From assembly GCA_002322865.1 (NCBI GenBank), contig DCOH01000037.1, forward strand, positions 12,317 through 26,019: 13,703 nt of DNA, in the 5' to 3' direction. Under the pieces are notes generated by a model. That model was given only the letters and a program-made list of their open reading frames with translations. It ran no database searches and was not told where the DNA came from. This document shows, piece by piece, positions 1-7,858 of the stretch (positions are counted from its first letter, which is position 1; each line of letters opens with the position of its first letter). This DNA comes from Sphingobacterium sp. UBA1575. Its GTDB lineage: Bacteria; Bacteroidota; Bacteroidia; Sphingobacteriales; Sphingobacteriaceae. Made by a program: the position numbers and the translations under genes.

Positions 1-3000
1 GGATCACGATCCAGGACATCTTTCAGGCCTTGCAGGATAATAATGAGAATACCGGCGGAGCCTATATCGAAAAAGGCCCTACAGTTTTATACATTCGAAG
101 CGAGGGTTTGTTGAAGAGCATGGAGGAGATTGGGAATATTGGTATTCCGAGACCCAATAGTGCGGTTCCATTATTTATTCGGGATGTTGCTGAAATAAAA
201 ATAGGCACCGCCACGCGCTACGGGGCAATGACCTATAACGATGAGGGCGAAGCAGCTGGAGCCATAGTTATGATGTTGAAAGGAGCCAATAGCAGTGAAG
301 TGATCAAGGCGGTCAAGGAAAAAATGGAGGAGATCAAAAAAACGCTTCCTGAAGGATTGGAAATTGAATCTTTTCTCGACCGAACAAAGATGGTGAACCA
401 GGCCATAAAAACCGTGGAAACCAATTTGATGGAAGGAGCGTTGATTGTGGTCTTTGTACTGATGCTTTTCCTGGGTAATATGCGTGCAGGTGCTTTGGTG
501 GCCTCGGTTATTCCTTTGGCAATGTTGTTTGCCATCTGCATGATGAATCTTTTCGGTGTAAGTGGCAATCTGATGAGCCTTGGGGCACTGGATTTTGGGC
601 TTATCATTGACGGGGCAGTCATTATTGTGGAGGCTGTGATGCATCAGATCAGCCAGTCGAGCCGCTATCAAGCTGTGCTTCGGATCCCTCAAAAAGAATT
701 AAATAAATTGGTGGTGCATGCCTCCGGAAAGATGATGAACAGTGCTGTTTTTGGTCAGATCATCATCCTAATAGTGTATTTACCTATCTTAAGTTTGGAA
801 GGGATCGAAGGTAAGATGTTTAAACCCATGGCACAGACGGTTGCCTTTGCTCTGCTGGGAGCTTTTATCCTTTCATTAACCTATATTCCCATGATGAGTT
901 CCATAATTTTAAGAAAGCATTCCATGAAACCCAATTTCTCCGACCGTTTTATGGGAAAATTGGAAACTTACTATACTCGCTTATTGAAATTTTCGTTACG
1001 GATACCCAAAATACTTTTGGGTGCAGTGGTTCTCCTTTTTATGCTTGCCATTTTTGTGTTGAGCAGGATGGGAGGCGAATTTATCCCTTCCTTGGAAGAA
1101 GGGGATTTTGCGGTGGATACCCGGGTATTACCTGGCAGTAATCTGAATACAACCATCAAAAGTACCCAACAGGCGGCTAAGATTCTGATGGACCGTTTTC
1201 CGGAAGTAGAAAAGGTGGTGACCAAGATCGGAAGTGGCGAAGTACCTACGGATCCGATGCCGATGGAGGCCTCAGATATGATGGTCATTCTCAAAGATAA
1301 AAAAGAATGGACATCGGCAAAGACCTTCCCAGAACTGGCGGAGAAAATGAGTACTGCTCTAGCCGATGTGCCTGGAATTACCGTTGGATTCCAATATCCT
1401 GTACAGATGCGATTTAATGAACTGATGACAGGTGCCAGGCAGGATGTAGTGCTCAAGATATTTGGGGAAGATTTGGATTCCTTAAGTTTTTATGCGCAAA
1501 AAGTTGGAAAAGTGATCGAGCAGGTAGGTGGAACGCAGAATTTATATGTGGAGCCTATTTCTGGACTTCCGCAAGTTGAGGTCAGCTACCGGCAAGGCGT
1601 ATTGGCCCAATACCAATTGACGGTTGCCGAGGTAAATAGGGTGTTGAACACCGCATTTGCTGGGGAGAGTGCGGGATTGCTTTTTGAAGGTGAGAAACGA
1701 TTTGATATCATGGTTAGGCTAAGTGATGAAAGTCGCACAAACATCAAGGATATCCAAAACCTATTGATTCCAATAAAAAATGGCCAACAGATTCCATTGG
1801 GTCAATTGGCAAATGTGGAATTGAAACAGAGTCCAAATCAGATCCAGCGGGAAAATGCTCAGCGACGCATTGTGGTTGGTTTTAATATCAAGGATCGCGA
1901 TGTACAAAGTATTGTTGATGAACTTAAAGAAAAGGTGGGCCGGGAAATCAAATTGCCGGTCGGTTATTCGATCTCCTATGGAGGCTCCTTTGAGAATCTA
2001 CAACATGCGAAGGAAAGGTTACTGATCGCAGTTCCAATTGCGTTGGGTTTGATCTTTGTGCTGTTATTCTTTGCCTTTAAGTCGGTTAAAGAAAGCCTCT
2101 TGATCTATACCGCAATTCCATTATCCATAATAGGAGGGGTATTCTTTTTAGCCCTTCGACATATGCCATTTAGTATCAGTGCGGGTATTGGATTTATAGC
2201 ACTTTTTGGGGTGGTGGTGTTGAATGGTATTGTGTTGATTTCGGAATTCAACAGCCTGAAAAAGCATGGAGTAGCCAATGTATTGAAGACGGTACTCATG
2301 GGTACCAAGAACCGATTTAGACCGGTGTTGATGACAGCCTCGGTTGCTTCTTTAGGATTTATTCCGATGGCTCTGAGCAATGGAGCGGGAGCGGAGGTAC
2401 AAAGACCATTAGCTACTGTGGTGATTGGAGGTTTATTGGTGGCCACCCTATTAACCTTGCTGATTTTACCGATTTTATTTGTGCAGATGGAAAGATGGTC
2501 CTTCCACAAAAAATCAACAAATAAGGTTGGCTTAATCCTGTTTATTTTTATGGGTTTGGGTATCTCCCAACTGCGTGCGCAAGATTCCATTGTTTCTGGA
2601 AATCTCCAATTTTATCCGAGTATTTCCTTGTCTGAGGCTAAGTCAATGGCTATTAACAATAACAGGGGATTAAAAATTGACCGTTTACAGAGCGATTATA
2701 GAAAGGCTTTAACCGGATCGGCAACTGCTGAAATCCCTAAAACAGATTTTTTGGCGGAATATGGACAGATCAATAGTCCAGAGCAGGAAATGCAATTGTC
2801 CGTATCCCAAAGCATTGCTTTTCCAATACTTTATAAAAGACAACGGAACTGGAACGAAAATAATTGGCAAAAAAGTTTGATGGAAGTTTCCTTGGGGCAA
2901 TTTGAACTGGAAAAACAGTTAAGTATTACTTATTACCACCTGCAGTATTTGTTGAAGAAAAGAAAACTGCTGGAGGAATCGGAAGGTATCTATTCGCAGA

Positions 3001-3719
3001 TCAAAAAAAAGGTGGATTTACGGCAGCGGTTAGGAGAAGGAGATCTGTTGGAAAGTGCGGCAGCACAGTTGCAATTGGATGCGATCGGATTACAGATGAA
3101 AGAGGTAGATCAAGAACTCCACCTAATGCAATTACGTTTAAAATGGTTGTTGAATACAGAAACAGCTTATCTACCTCAGCTAGAGCCATCGCTTTTTCCA
3201 TTCCAAGAATTGGATAATACACATCCTGAACTACAGATCCTACAACAGGAGAACCAGTTGGCGAAGGATGCAACTGCTATTGAAAAGGCTAGATTATTAC
3301 CCAATCTCGTTTTCGGCTATCAGGTAAATAGTTTTAAACTGCATGTAGCCCAAGCTGGAGTATCTATTCCTGTATTTTCTGCTGGACAGAAATCCAAAAT
3401 TTCTGCGGCTAAAGTGGGAGAACAGATTGCCTCCCAGCAATTGGAACAAAAACAACAGCAATTGGCGATCAGGAAGCAACAATTATATGAATCATGGAAG
3501 GTGAATTTGGAAATCCTGAAAAGATTTGAGCAATCATCCCTAAAACAAGCGGCATTGGTCGTAGAAACAGCCAACAAGAAATTTGAGGAAGGTGATATCA
3601 ATTATTTGGAATTGTACATGTTGCTCAACCAATCTATTTCCATCAGAAGTAATTATTTAGAGGCCTTATGGAAGACCAATAAAAGTGCTATTGATCTTCA
3701 GTATATCAGTACGCGTTAA
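1..3719 (+). CDS. CzcA-type heavy-metal RND efflux pump fused to a TolC/CusC-like outer-membrane domain (5' partial)
   Basis: Inner-membrane proton-driven metal exporter joined to an outer-membrane channel domain. The frame is open to the window edge (first whole codon at base 3) and upstream residues continue the family pattern, so the TTG at base 30 is not the start; about 200 N-terminal residues seem missing. Residues below count from base 30. TM segments are visible at about 136-207, 240-295, 327-345 and 670-818. The TM4 motif DFGLIIDGAVIIVE carries D188, D194 and E201, matching the proton-relay acids of CzcA; CusA-type pumps lack the first Asp. A conserved TDPMP segment lies near 410. 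The RND part ends near 819. Residues 820-850 resemble a signal peptide, and 855-1229 form a two-repeat OEP domain (alpha-helical hairpins, SQSIAFP strand). Such fusions are known in Bacteroidota. The adaptor gene follows after 48 bp. The family is secure; the metal is inferred. Confidence 0.93.
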   Translation, partial: ITIQDIFQALQDNNENTGGAYIEKGPTVLYIRSEGLLKSMEEIGNIGIPRPNSAVPLFIRDVAEIKIGTATRYGAMTYNDEGEAAGAIVMMLKGANSSEVIKAVKEKMEEIKKTLPEGLEIESFLDRTKMVNQAIKTVETNLMEGALIVVFVLMLFLGNMRAGALVASVIPLAMLFAICMMNLFGVSGNLMSLGALDFGLIIDGAVIIVEAVMHQISQSSRYQAVLRIPQKELNKLVVHASGKMMNSAVFGQIIILIVYLPILSLEGIEGKMFKPMAQTVAFALLGAFILSLTYIPMMSSIILRKHSMKPNFSDRFMGKLETYYTRLLKFSLRIPKILLGAVVLLFMLAIFVLSRMGGEFIPSLEEGDFAVDTRVLPGSNLNTTIKSTQQAAKILMDRFPEVEKVVTKIGSGEVPTDPMPMEASDMMVILKDKKEWTSAKTFPELAEKMSTALADVPGITVGFQYPVQMRFNELMTGARQDVVLKIFGEDLDSLSFYAQKVGKVIEQVGGTQNLYVEPISGLPQVEVSYRQGVLAQYQLTVAEVNRVLNTAFAGESAGLLFEGEKRFDIMVRLSDESRTNIKDIQNLLIPIKNGQQIPLGQLANVELKQSPNQIQRENAQRRIVVGFNIKDRDVQSIVDELKEKVGREIKLPVGYSISYGGSFENLQHAKERLLIAVPIALGLIFVLLFFAFKSVKESLLIYTAIPLSIIGGVFFLALRHMPFSISAGIGFIALFGVVVLNGIVLISEFNSLKKHGVANVLKTVLMGTKNRFRPVLMTASVASLGFIPMALSNGAGAEVQRPLATVVIGGLLVATLLTLLILPILFVQMERWSFHKKSTNKVGLILFIFMGLGISQLRAQDSIVSGNLQFYPSISLSEAKSMAINNNRGLKIDRLQSDYRKALTGSATAEIPKTDFLAEYGQINSPEQEMQLSVSQSIAFPILYKRQRNWNENNWQKSLMEVSLGQFELEKQLSITYYHLQYLLKKRKLLEESEGIYSQIKKKVDLRQRLGEGDLLESAAAQLQLDAIGLQMKEVDQELHLMQLRLKWLLNTETAYLPQLEPSLFPFQELDNTHPELQILQQENQLAKDATAIEKARLLPNLVFGYQVNSFKLHVAQAGVSIPVFSAGQKSKISAAKVGEQIASQQLEQKQQQLAIRKQQLYESWKVNLEILKRFEQSSLKQAALVVETANKKFEEGDINYLELYMLLNQSISIRSNYLEALWKTNKSAIDLQYISTR
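2487..2579 (+). other. Signal-peptide-like junction between the RND and TolC-like domains
   Basis: Within the fused pump, residues 820-850 (counted from base 30) read as a complete signal peptide. There is a Met at 820, a basic stretch with H826, K827, K828 and K832, a hydrophobic core VGLILFIFMGLGI (833-845), and a possible signal peptidase I site LRA|Q at 848-851. RND C-termini lie in the cytoplasm, so some such segment is needed to carry the outer-membrane domain across the inner membrane. Whether it is cleaved, or kept as a thirteenth membrane helix, cannot be told from sequence. Confidence 0.6.
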
Positions 3720-3767
3720 ATTTTAGTACTGTTTAAGTAAATAGCTCATTAAGAAATTTTAAAATTT

Positions 3768-4946
3768 ATGAAAAAGTTTAGATCATCAATATATATAGGC
3801 AGGCATCGGTTATCCTTTGTTTTATTGCTTTCTTTAGCATCGCTGTTTTCCCTTCTGAATTCCTGTAAGCAGAAAACTTCGGAACAGGCCGTAGAGTCGG
3901 TAGCAATCAATGAGAACGAAGTAATATTAACGGATGCACAATTCGGGAATGCCGATTTGGGGTTTGTAAAGCTTTCAGAAGTACCGATGGCTTCCCTTTT
4001 AAGGTTGAATGGTAAAATGGAGGTTCTACCGGAAAATTATCGGTTGATCAGTTCTACCTTGGGCGGATATGTCAAGAAATCAGATTTGGTTCCTGGGATG
4101 CGTGTTTCTAAGGGACAGGTGCTAGCCCTTATGGAAAATCCACAATACATTCAATTGCAACAGGAATTCCTGACGGCAAAGACAAATTTTCGGTTTGCCG
4201 AACAAAATTATAATAGGCAAAAAGAATTGAATATTTCCAAAGCCAATTCGGATAAAACCTTGGAATTAGCGGAACTGGAAATGAACAGCCAACAGATCCT
4301 CATGCAAAGTCTGGCCGAGCAGTTGAAACAGATCAATATCAATCCATCGCAGGTAAACAATCAACATATTATCCGTTCGGTGCCTATCTATAGCCCTATA
4401 AATGGATTTGTTTCGGCGGTAAAGGTACATGTTGGGGCATTTGTGAATCCAGAGGATGTGTTGTTCGAGCTGATCAATCCCAATGAAATGTACCTTAATA
4501 TAAAGGTGTATGAAAAGTATTTGGGGAATCTTCAAATCGGACAGGCAGTTTTGGCCTACAGCAATACGGCAGAGGATAAGAAATATCCTGGAAAGATTAA
4601 ATTGATCAATAGAACCTTGGATGAATTGGGACAGGCCGATGTTCAGGTTGCTTTGCAGGCAGGGGATGCTAAACTGGTTCCAGGCTTATATATGAATGCG
4701 GAGATTCAAACGCACAATCATTTGCAGTGGGCATTACCCGAAGAGGCAGTATTGGATTTTGAAGGTAAGACCTACGTTTTTGTGGAAAAGGGAAAACAGC
4801 ATTACTTTTTTGAGGAAGTACAGGTAGGACCAATGGAAAATGGTCAGCTACCTGTATTGCATCCGGATCCTTTGAAGGGAAAAACCTTGGTTTCAAAAAA
4901 TGCGTATGTTCTATTGATGAAACTGAAAAATTCGGAAGAGGAATAA
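3768..4946 (+). CDS. CzcB/CusB-like efflux periplasmic adaptor lipoprotein (membrane fusion protein)
   Basis: Periplasmic adaptor that bridges the RND pump and the outer-membrane channel of a tripartite metal exporter. The 392-residue protein has a long signal region ending in a lipobox LNSC (Cys33), so it is probably lipid-anchored. The two halves of the barrel-sandwich (lipoyl-like) domain lie at about 93-125 (LGGYVKKSDLVPGMRVSKGQ) and 205-237 (IYSPINGFV...VGAFV). An alpha-helical hairpin rich in Gln, Leu and Glu lies between them, about 126-198. A beta-barrel spans about 240-315 and includes VPGLYMNAEI; the membrane-proximal domain reaches the C-terminus, which ends in NSEEE. No His-rich metal-binding segment or CusF domain is seen. 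It lies 48 bp after the pump gene, the reverse of the classical czcB-czcA order. No Shine-Dalgarno sequence precedes the ATG. Confidence 0.93.
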   Translation: MKKFRSSIYIGRHRLSFVLLLSLASLFSLLNSCKQKTSEQAVESVAINENEVILTDAQFGNADLGFVKLSEVPMASLLRLNGKMEVLPENYRLISSTLGGYVKKSDLVPGMRVSKGQVLALMENPQYIQLQQEFLTAKTNFRFAEQNYNRQKELNISKANSDKTLELAELEMNSQQILMQSLAEQLKQININPSQVNNQHIIRSVPIYSPINGFVSAVKVHVGAFVNPEDVLFELINPNEMYLNIKVYEKYLGNLQIGQAVLAYSNTAEDKKYPGKIKLINRTLDELGQADVQVALQAGDAKLVPGLYMNAEIQTHNHLQWALPEEAVLDFEGKTYVFVEKGKQHYFFEEVQVGPMENGQLPVLHPDPLKGKTLVSKNAYVLLMKLKNSEEE

Positions 4947-4971
4947 GCTGTCATTCCAACATTATAAGTTA

Positions 4972-5892
4972 CTATTCCAGCATTTTTTTGATTCCCTCAT
5001 TGTAGGTTGTAATCTTAAATTCTGGAAATCTCTTCTTGAACTTATCAGAAACGAAAATATTATCGTACTTGTATCGAGGCAATAATTCGAGCAACTCTTT
5101 AGCTTGTTTGTTAAAGAGGCTGCCGAATTTGAAAAAGAGCATGGGCAATATTTGATAGGGAAGTTTTCTTTGTAAAAACTGAGAAGATTGATCGATGATC
5201 TGCTTATAGGTCAATCGTTGGTCATCGCATGGTAAATGCCAAGTTTGGCCGTAGGCATCGGGAGTATTTCCGATTAATGCCATCGCACGGCTGGCATCAG
5301 GTGTCCAGATCAGTGTCCTTTTGGTATTGTCTTTTACTGGAACGATCAGTTTTTTGCGTTGTGCGATCTTTTCGAAGATCATGCTATTGGTTATACTCTG
5401 GGTTTTGCCAGTGCCATAAAATTCTGGTGCCCTACATATCACGGCTTCAATCTGCTTATTTTTCATTTCCTCCAAAAGCATATTTGCCATTTCTGCCCTT
5501 ACGGATGATTTAGGTCCTTTAGGTTGGAAGGGCGTTTCTTCCGTTTGGGGTTCGCTGGTTTTAGGATACATGTAAGTATTGTCGAAAAACACCAATTTAG
5601 TCCCGTGTTTCTTGCAGGCATCTATCACATTCCGCATCATGATGGGGAATTGATCTACCCACATTTGACTATTCATTGGCAAACCCACAGTTAAATAAGC
5701 GATATCACTACCTTCAACAGCTTTGGCGGTTGCCTCCGCATCCAGCAGATTTGCGGGAAATAGCTCATCAGTTTCATGAATCTTTTTAGGATTTCTACTG
5801 ACCAAACGGATATCATTTGTATAATGAAGTTTGAGTTCTTTCACTAACTCTTCTGCTATCTGTCCGTTCGCGCCTAGGATCGTTTGTTTCAT
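4972..5892 (-). CDS. NAD-dependent epimerase/dehydratase-like protein (SDR superfamily)
   Basis: A 306-residue Rossmann-fold protein of the extended/atypical SDR type. It begins with the dinucleotide-binding motif GANGQIA (G7, G10, A13) right after the first beta-strand, followed by R29 and R33 in the segment where such proteins often bind NADP phosphate. The strand VFFDNTYMYPK (101-111) holds the Ser/Thr equivalent (T106), and RAPEFYG (154-160) is the usual substrate-side motif. The canonical YxxxK, expected about 25 residues after T106, is not there: that place reads KSSVR (128-132). Either Y107/K111 serve instead or the protein is not a classical oxidoreductase. The substrate is unknown. 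It is a single gene that converges on the efflux adaptor with 25 bp between stops, so it is probably not part of that operon. A weak TAnnTTTG-like element (CATATTTG, bases 5925-5918) lies 25 bp upstream of its ATG. Confidence 0.85.
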   Translation of the reverse strand: MKQTILGANGQIAEELVKELKLHYTNDIRLVSRNPKKIHETDELFPANLLDAEATAKAVEGSDIAYLTVGLPMNSQMWVDQFPIMMRNVIDACKKHGTKLVFFDNTYMYPKTSEPQTEETPFQPKGPKSSVRAEMANMLLEEMKNKQIEAVICRAPEFYGTGKTQSITNSMIFEKIAQRKKLIVPVKDNTKRTLIWTPDASRAMALIGNTPDAYGQTWHLPCDDQRLTYKQIIDQSSQFLQRKLPYQILPMLFFKFGSLFNKQAKELLELLPRYKYDNIFVSDKFKKRFPEFKITTYNEGIKKMLE

Positions 5893-6094
5893 ATTTAATA
5901 AGGAGTTTTCTGAATTACAAATATGAGGTAAATTTTATAATTGAGATGTAAAGATTGTTTTATGGCGTTGGAAAGTAGGCATTTGATTCCCACAACATTA
6001 TTACATGCTAACAGGTCGCATATTTCAAATAATATCCGTGTAAAGGAATTATTAATAATCTTTTAATTAAATTAGCATTATTTTAATTTCTACC
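5893..6094. promoter_or_regulatory. Divergent intergenic region between the SDR gene and the sigma-factor gene
   Basis: This 202-bp gap must hold the promoters of two genes that point away from each other. On the minus strand a 7-of-8 match to the Bacteroidota -7 element TAnnTTTG sits at 5925-5918, with only a poor -33 partner. On the plus strand no convincing TTG/TAnnTTTG pair was found. Just ahead of the sigma-factor ATG the DNA is very AT-rich and holds two short perfect palindromes, ATTATTAATAAT (6048-6059) and TTTAATTAAA (6062-6071), which could be an operator or merely reflect composition. The region is named from context; the individual sites are weak. Confidence 0.4.
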
Positions 6095-6658
6095 ATGTCT
6101 ATTTATCTAAACTTTACAGATGAAGAACTACTTGATCTCATCAAGACAGAGGATAAATATGCTTTTTCAGAATTATACAATCGCTACAAAAAACCATTGG
6201 TATCACTAGCTTTATCCAAAATAGATAATGAGGCTGTTGAAGATATTGTACACGATCTTTTTGTGAAAATTTGGACCAATAGAGATCAGATTCAAATAAA
6301 CCTACAATTCAAAGCTTATATCTATCGCGCCTTACGTAATAAAATTCTCGATTTCATAGCCCATCAATCCCATGAACGTAAATATTTGGATTCTCTAATA
6401 GAATACCATACTAATTATCAGGATAGTACGGATTACCACATTCGAGAAAAACAGTTTTTATTGGAATTGGATAGATTGATGTTTAAATACAATCACAACG
6501 ATAAGGAGATCCTAAATCTTCGAATGCAAGGCTATACCAATAATGAGATCGCTGAACAATTAGGTCTTTCTGAAAAAACAATTCGAAACAGATATAGCCT
6601 AATTTTAAAGTCTCTTGAAGGCAAAATAAAATTGTTGAGCATATTTTTTCTTTTTTAG
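6095..6658 (+). CDS. FecI-type ECF RNA polymerase sigma-70 factor
   Basis: Extracytoplasmic-function sigma factor that should direct transcription of the downstream susCD operon once released from the FecR-like protein. The 187 residues contain sigma region 2 at about 10-92 (AFSELYNRYKKPL, VEDIVHDLFVKIW, FKAYIYRALRNKILDF) and region 4 at about 125-176 with a helix-turn-helix GYTNNEIAEQLGLSEKTIRNR (146-166). The length and lack of region 3 are typical of ECF proteins. The C-terminus ends in a short hydrophobic tail, LLSIFFLF. The ATG at 6095 lies directly before the first family-like helix and has no Shine-Dalgarno sequence. The anti-sigma gene follows 75 bp later. The coding sequence is visibly more AT-rich than the efflux genes. 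The cognate promoter cannot be deduced here. Confidence 0.93.
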   Translation: MSIYLNFTDEELLDLIKTEDKYAFSELYNRYKKPLVSLALSKIDNEAVEDIVHDLFVKIWTNRDQIQINLQFKAYIYRALRNKILDFIAHQSHERKYLDSLIEYHTNYQDSTDYHIREKQFLLELDRLMFKYNHNDKEILNLRMQGYTNNEIAEQLGLSEKTIRNRYSLILKSLEGKIKLLSIFFLF

Positions 6659-6733
6659 GGACAATCTAGTTTTCCATTCGTCTTCTCTTCAATTGGACTT
6701 AAAATCCTATAAATATCCCCATATTCCTTTATT

Positions 6734-7858
6734 ATGAAATTAGATAAAGATATTTTCCATCGTTACCAACAAGGAACAGTTACTCCAGAAGAGGAACAAT
6801 TGATCAATGAATGGTATGCCCAAAGGGGAAAATCCGAAAAAGTGTCGGAAGATAGGGTGTCGGACATAGTTGAAAAACTGGATTCACGTTTAAGCCAAGC
6901 AGGTTTCCCTGGAATATTGCAGGAAAGAAAGCTGTACAGATTTCCAAAGTGGCCAATAGTCGCGGCTGTTGCTTCGGTTGTTATTGTTTTTGGATTTTTT
7001 TTATTTAGAACCAATTTTTCCAATCCTGATTCGAATACGCTAGCAGATGTTCCAGCACCAAGCTCCTCCAACTCCGTTATTATTTTAGAAAATAATACAG
7101 CTTATAATTTAGATGATTTAAAATTGCATGATACTTTAACTGGAGATGGATATTTTATTACCCGGTCTTCTTCTGGGGAAATTGTCTATAATGCGTTGGA
7201 AAAAGAAACCAAAACCATTTACAATACCGTAAGGACCAATGCAGGTGGGATTTCCTCTCTTGTTTTGTCAGATGGTTCGAAAGTATGGTTGAATGCCAAA
7301 TCTGAAATCCGATATCCAATTAATTTTGCAGACAAAAATCGGGAAGTCGCCCTTCAGGGGGAAGCTTATTTTGAGATTGAAAAAGATGAAATTAGACCAT
7401 TCTACATTCGATCTCATCAACACACCATTAAAGTTTTAGGAACTAAATTTAATGTCCAAAATCAGGAAAATGGGTTTGTTTCGACCCTACTGGAAGGTAA
7501 AATTGGAATTACCGATGAGAGAACGGAATTGGGTGAAAATGCCAACTTAAATTTCCCTATTGTTTTACATCCTAACCAGGCATATAATGGACAGCAAGTA
7601 ACTGATGAACCCGAGGCTTACAAAGTATTGGATTGGAAAGAAGGTTATTTTGATTTCTCTGGATTGACCCTTGAACAAGCTTGTAAAAAGATGGAACCTT
7701 GGTATAATGTTTCTTTTGAAATCAGTAAAGAATTAAAAGACAAACGTATATATGGACAAATTTCTAAAAATAAAAGCCTAAGACAAGTCCTCGTACTATT
7801 TGAAAAAATTCAACCTATTTCTTATGAAATAAACGGAAACGAGGTGACTATTAAATAA
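6734..7858 (+). CDS. FecR-family anti-sigma factor / transmembrane signal transducer with DUF4974-like C-terminus
   Basis: Single-pass inner-membrane regulator expected to hold the neighbouring ECF sigma factor in the cytoplasm and to receive a signal from the STN domain of the SusC protein in the periplasm. The 374 residues show a cytoplasmic N-terminal region (1-72) that starts with the usual short helix and a PEEEQLINEWY segment. One membrane helix follows at about 74-92 (PIVAAVASVVIVFGFFLF). The periplasmic FecR domain spans about 165-260, with LSDGSKVWLNAKSEIRYP and REVALQGEAYFEIEKD. A DUF4974-like domain lies at about 303-374 (GYFDFSGLTLEQACKKMEPW). This is the standard Bacteroidota layout. 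The gene lies between the sigma factor and SusC, with 75-bp and 101-bp gaps. Confidence 0.94.
   Translation: MKLDKDIFHRYQQGTVTPEEEQLINEWYAQRGKSEKVSEDRVSDIVEKLDSRLSQAGFPGILQERKLYRFPKWPIVAAVASVVIVFGFFLFRTNFSNPDSNTLADVPAPSSSNSVIILENNTAYNLDDLKLHDTLTGDGYFITRSSSGEIVYNALEKETKTIYNTVRTNAGGISSLVLSDGSKVWLNAKSEIRYPINFADKNREVALQGEAYFEIEKDEIRPFYIRSHQHTIKVLGTKFNVQNQENGFVSTLLEGKIGITDERTELGENANLNFPIVLHPNQAYNGQQVTDEPEAYKVLDWKEGYFDFSGLTLEQACKKMEPWYNVSFEISKELKDKRIYGQISKNKSLRQVLVLFEKIQPISYEINGNEVTIK

Noticed and set aside
30..32. TTG at base 30 as the start of the pump gene
   Set aside because: The frame continues upstream to base 3 with residues (ITIQDIFQA) that fit the CzcA family, and about 200 N-terminal residues including the first membrane helix are missing; the gene is cut by the window.
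171..692. Minus-strand open frame of 173 codons opposite the RND pump
   Set aside because: Composition rich in His, Gln and Phe with no domain; the plus strand here encodes well-conserved RND membrane segments including the TM4 motif, so this is an antisense shadow.
2105..2590. Minus-strand open frame of 161 codons opposite the RND/TolC junction
   Set aside because: Antisense to conserved RND helices TM8-12 and the linker; no family features, so a shadow frame.
4947..4971. Bidirectional terminator between the convergent adaptor and SDR genes
   Set aside because: The 25-bp gap shows no GC-rich inverted repeat or flanking T-run; termination must use other signals or lie inside the genes.
5962..6066. 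Possible 34-codon small ORF (+) starting MALESRHLIP in the divergent gap
   Set aside because: No ribosome-binding signal, no recognisable motif, and it covers the likely promoter region of the sigma-factor gene; such a length is expected by chance.
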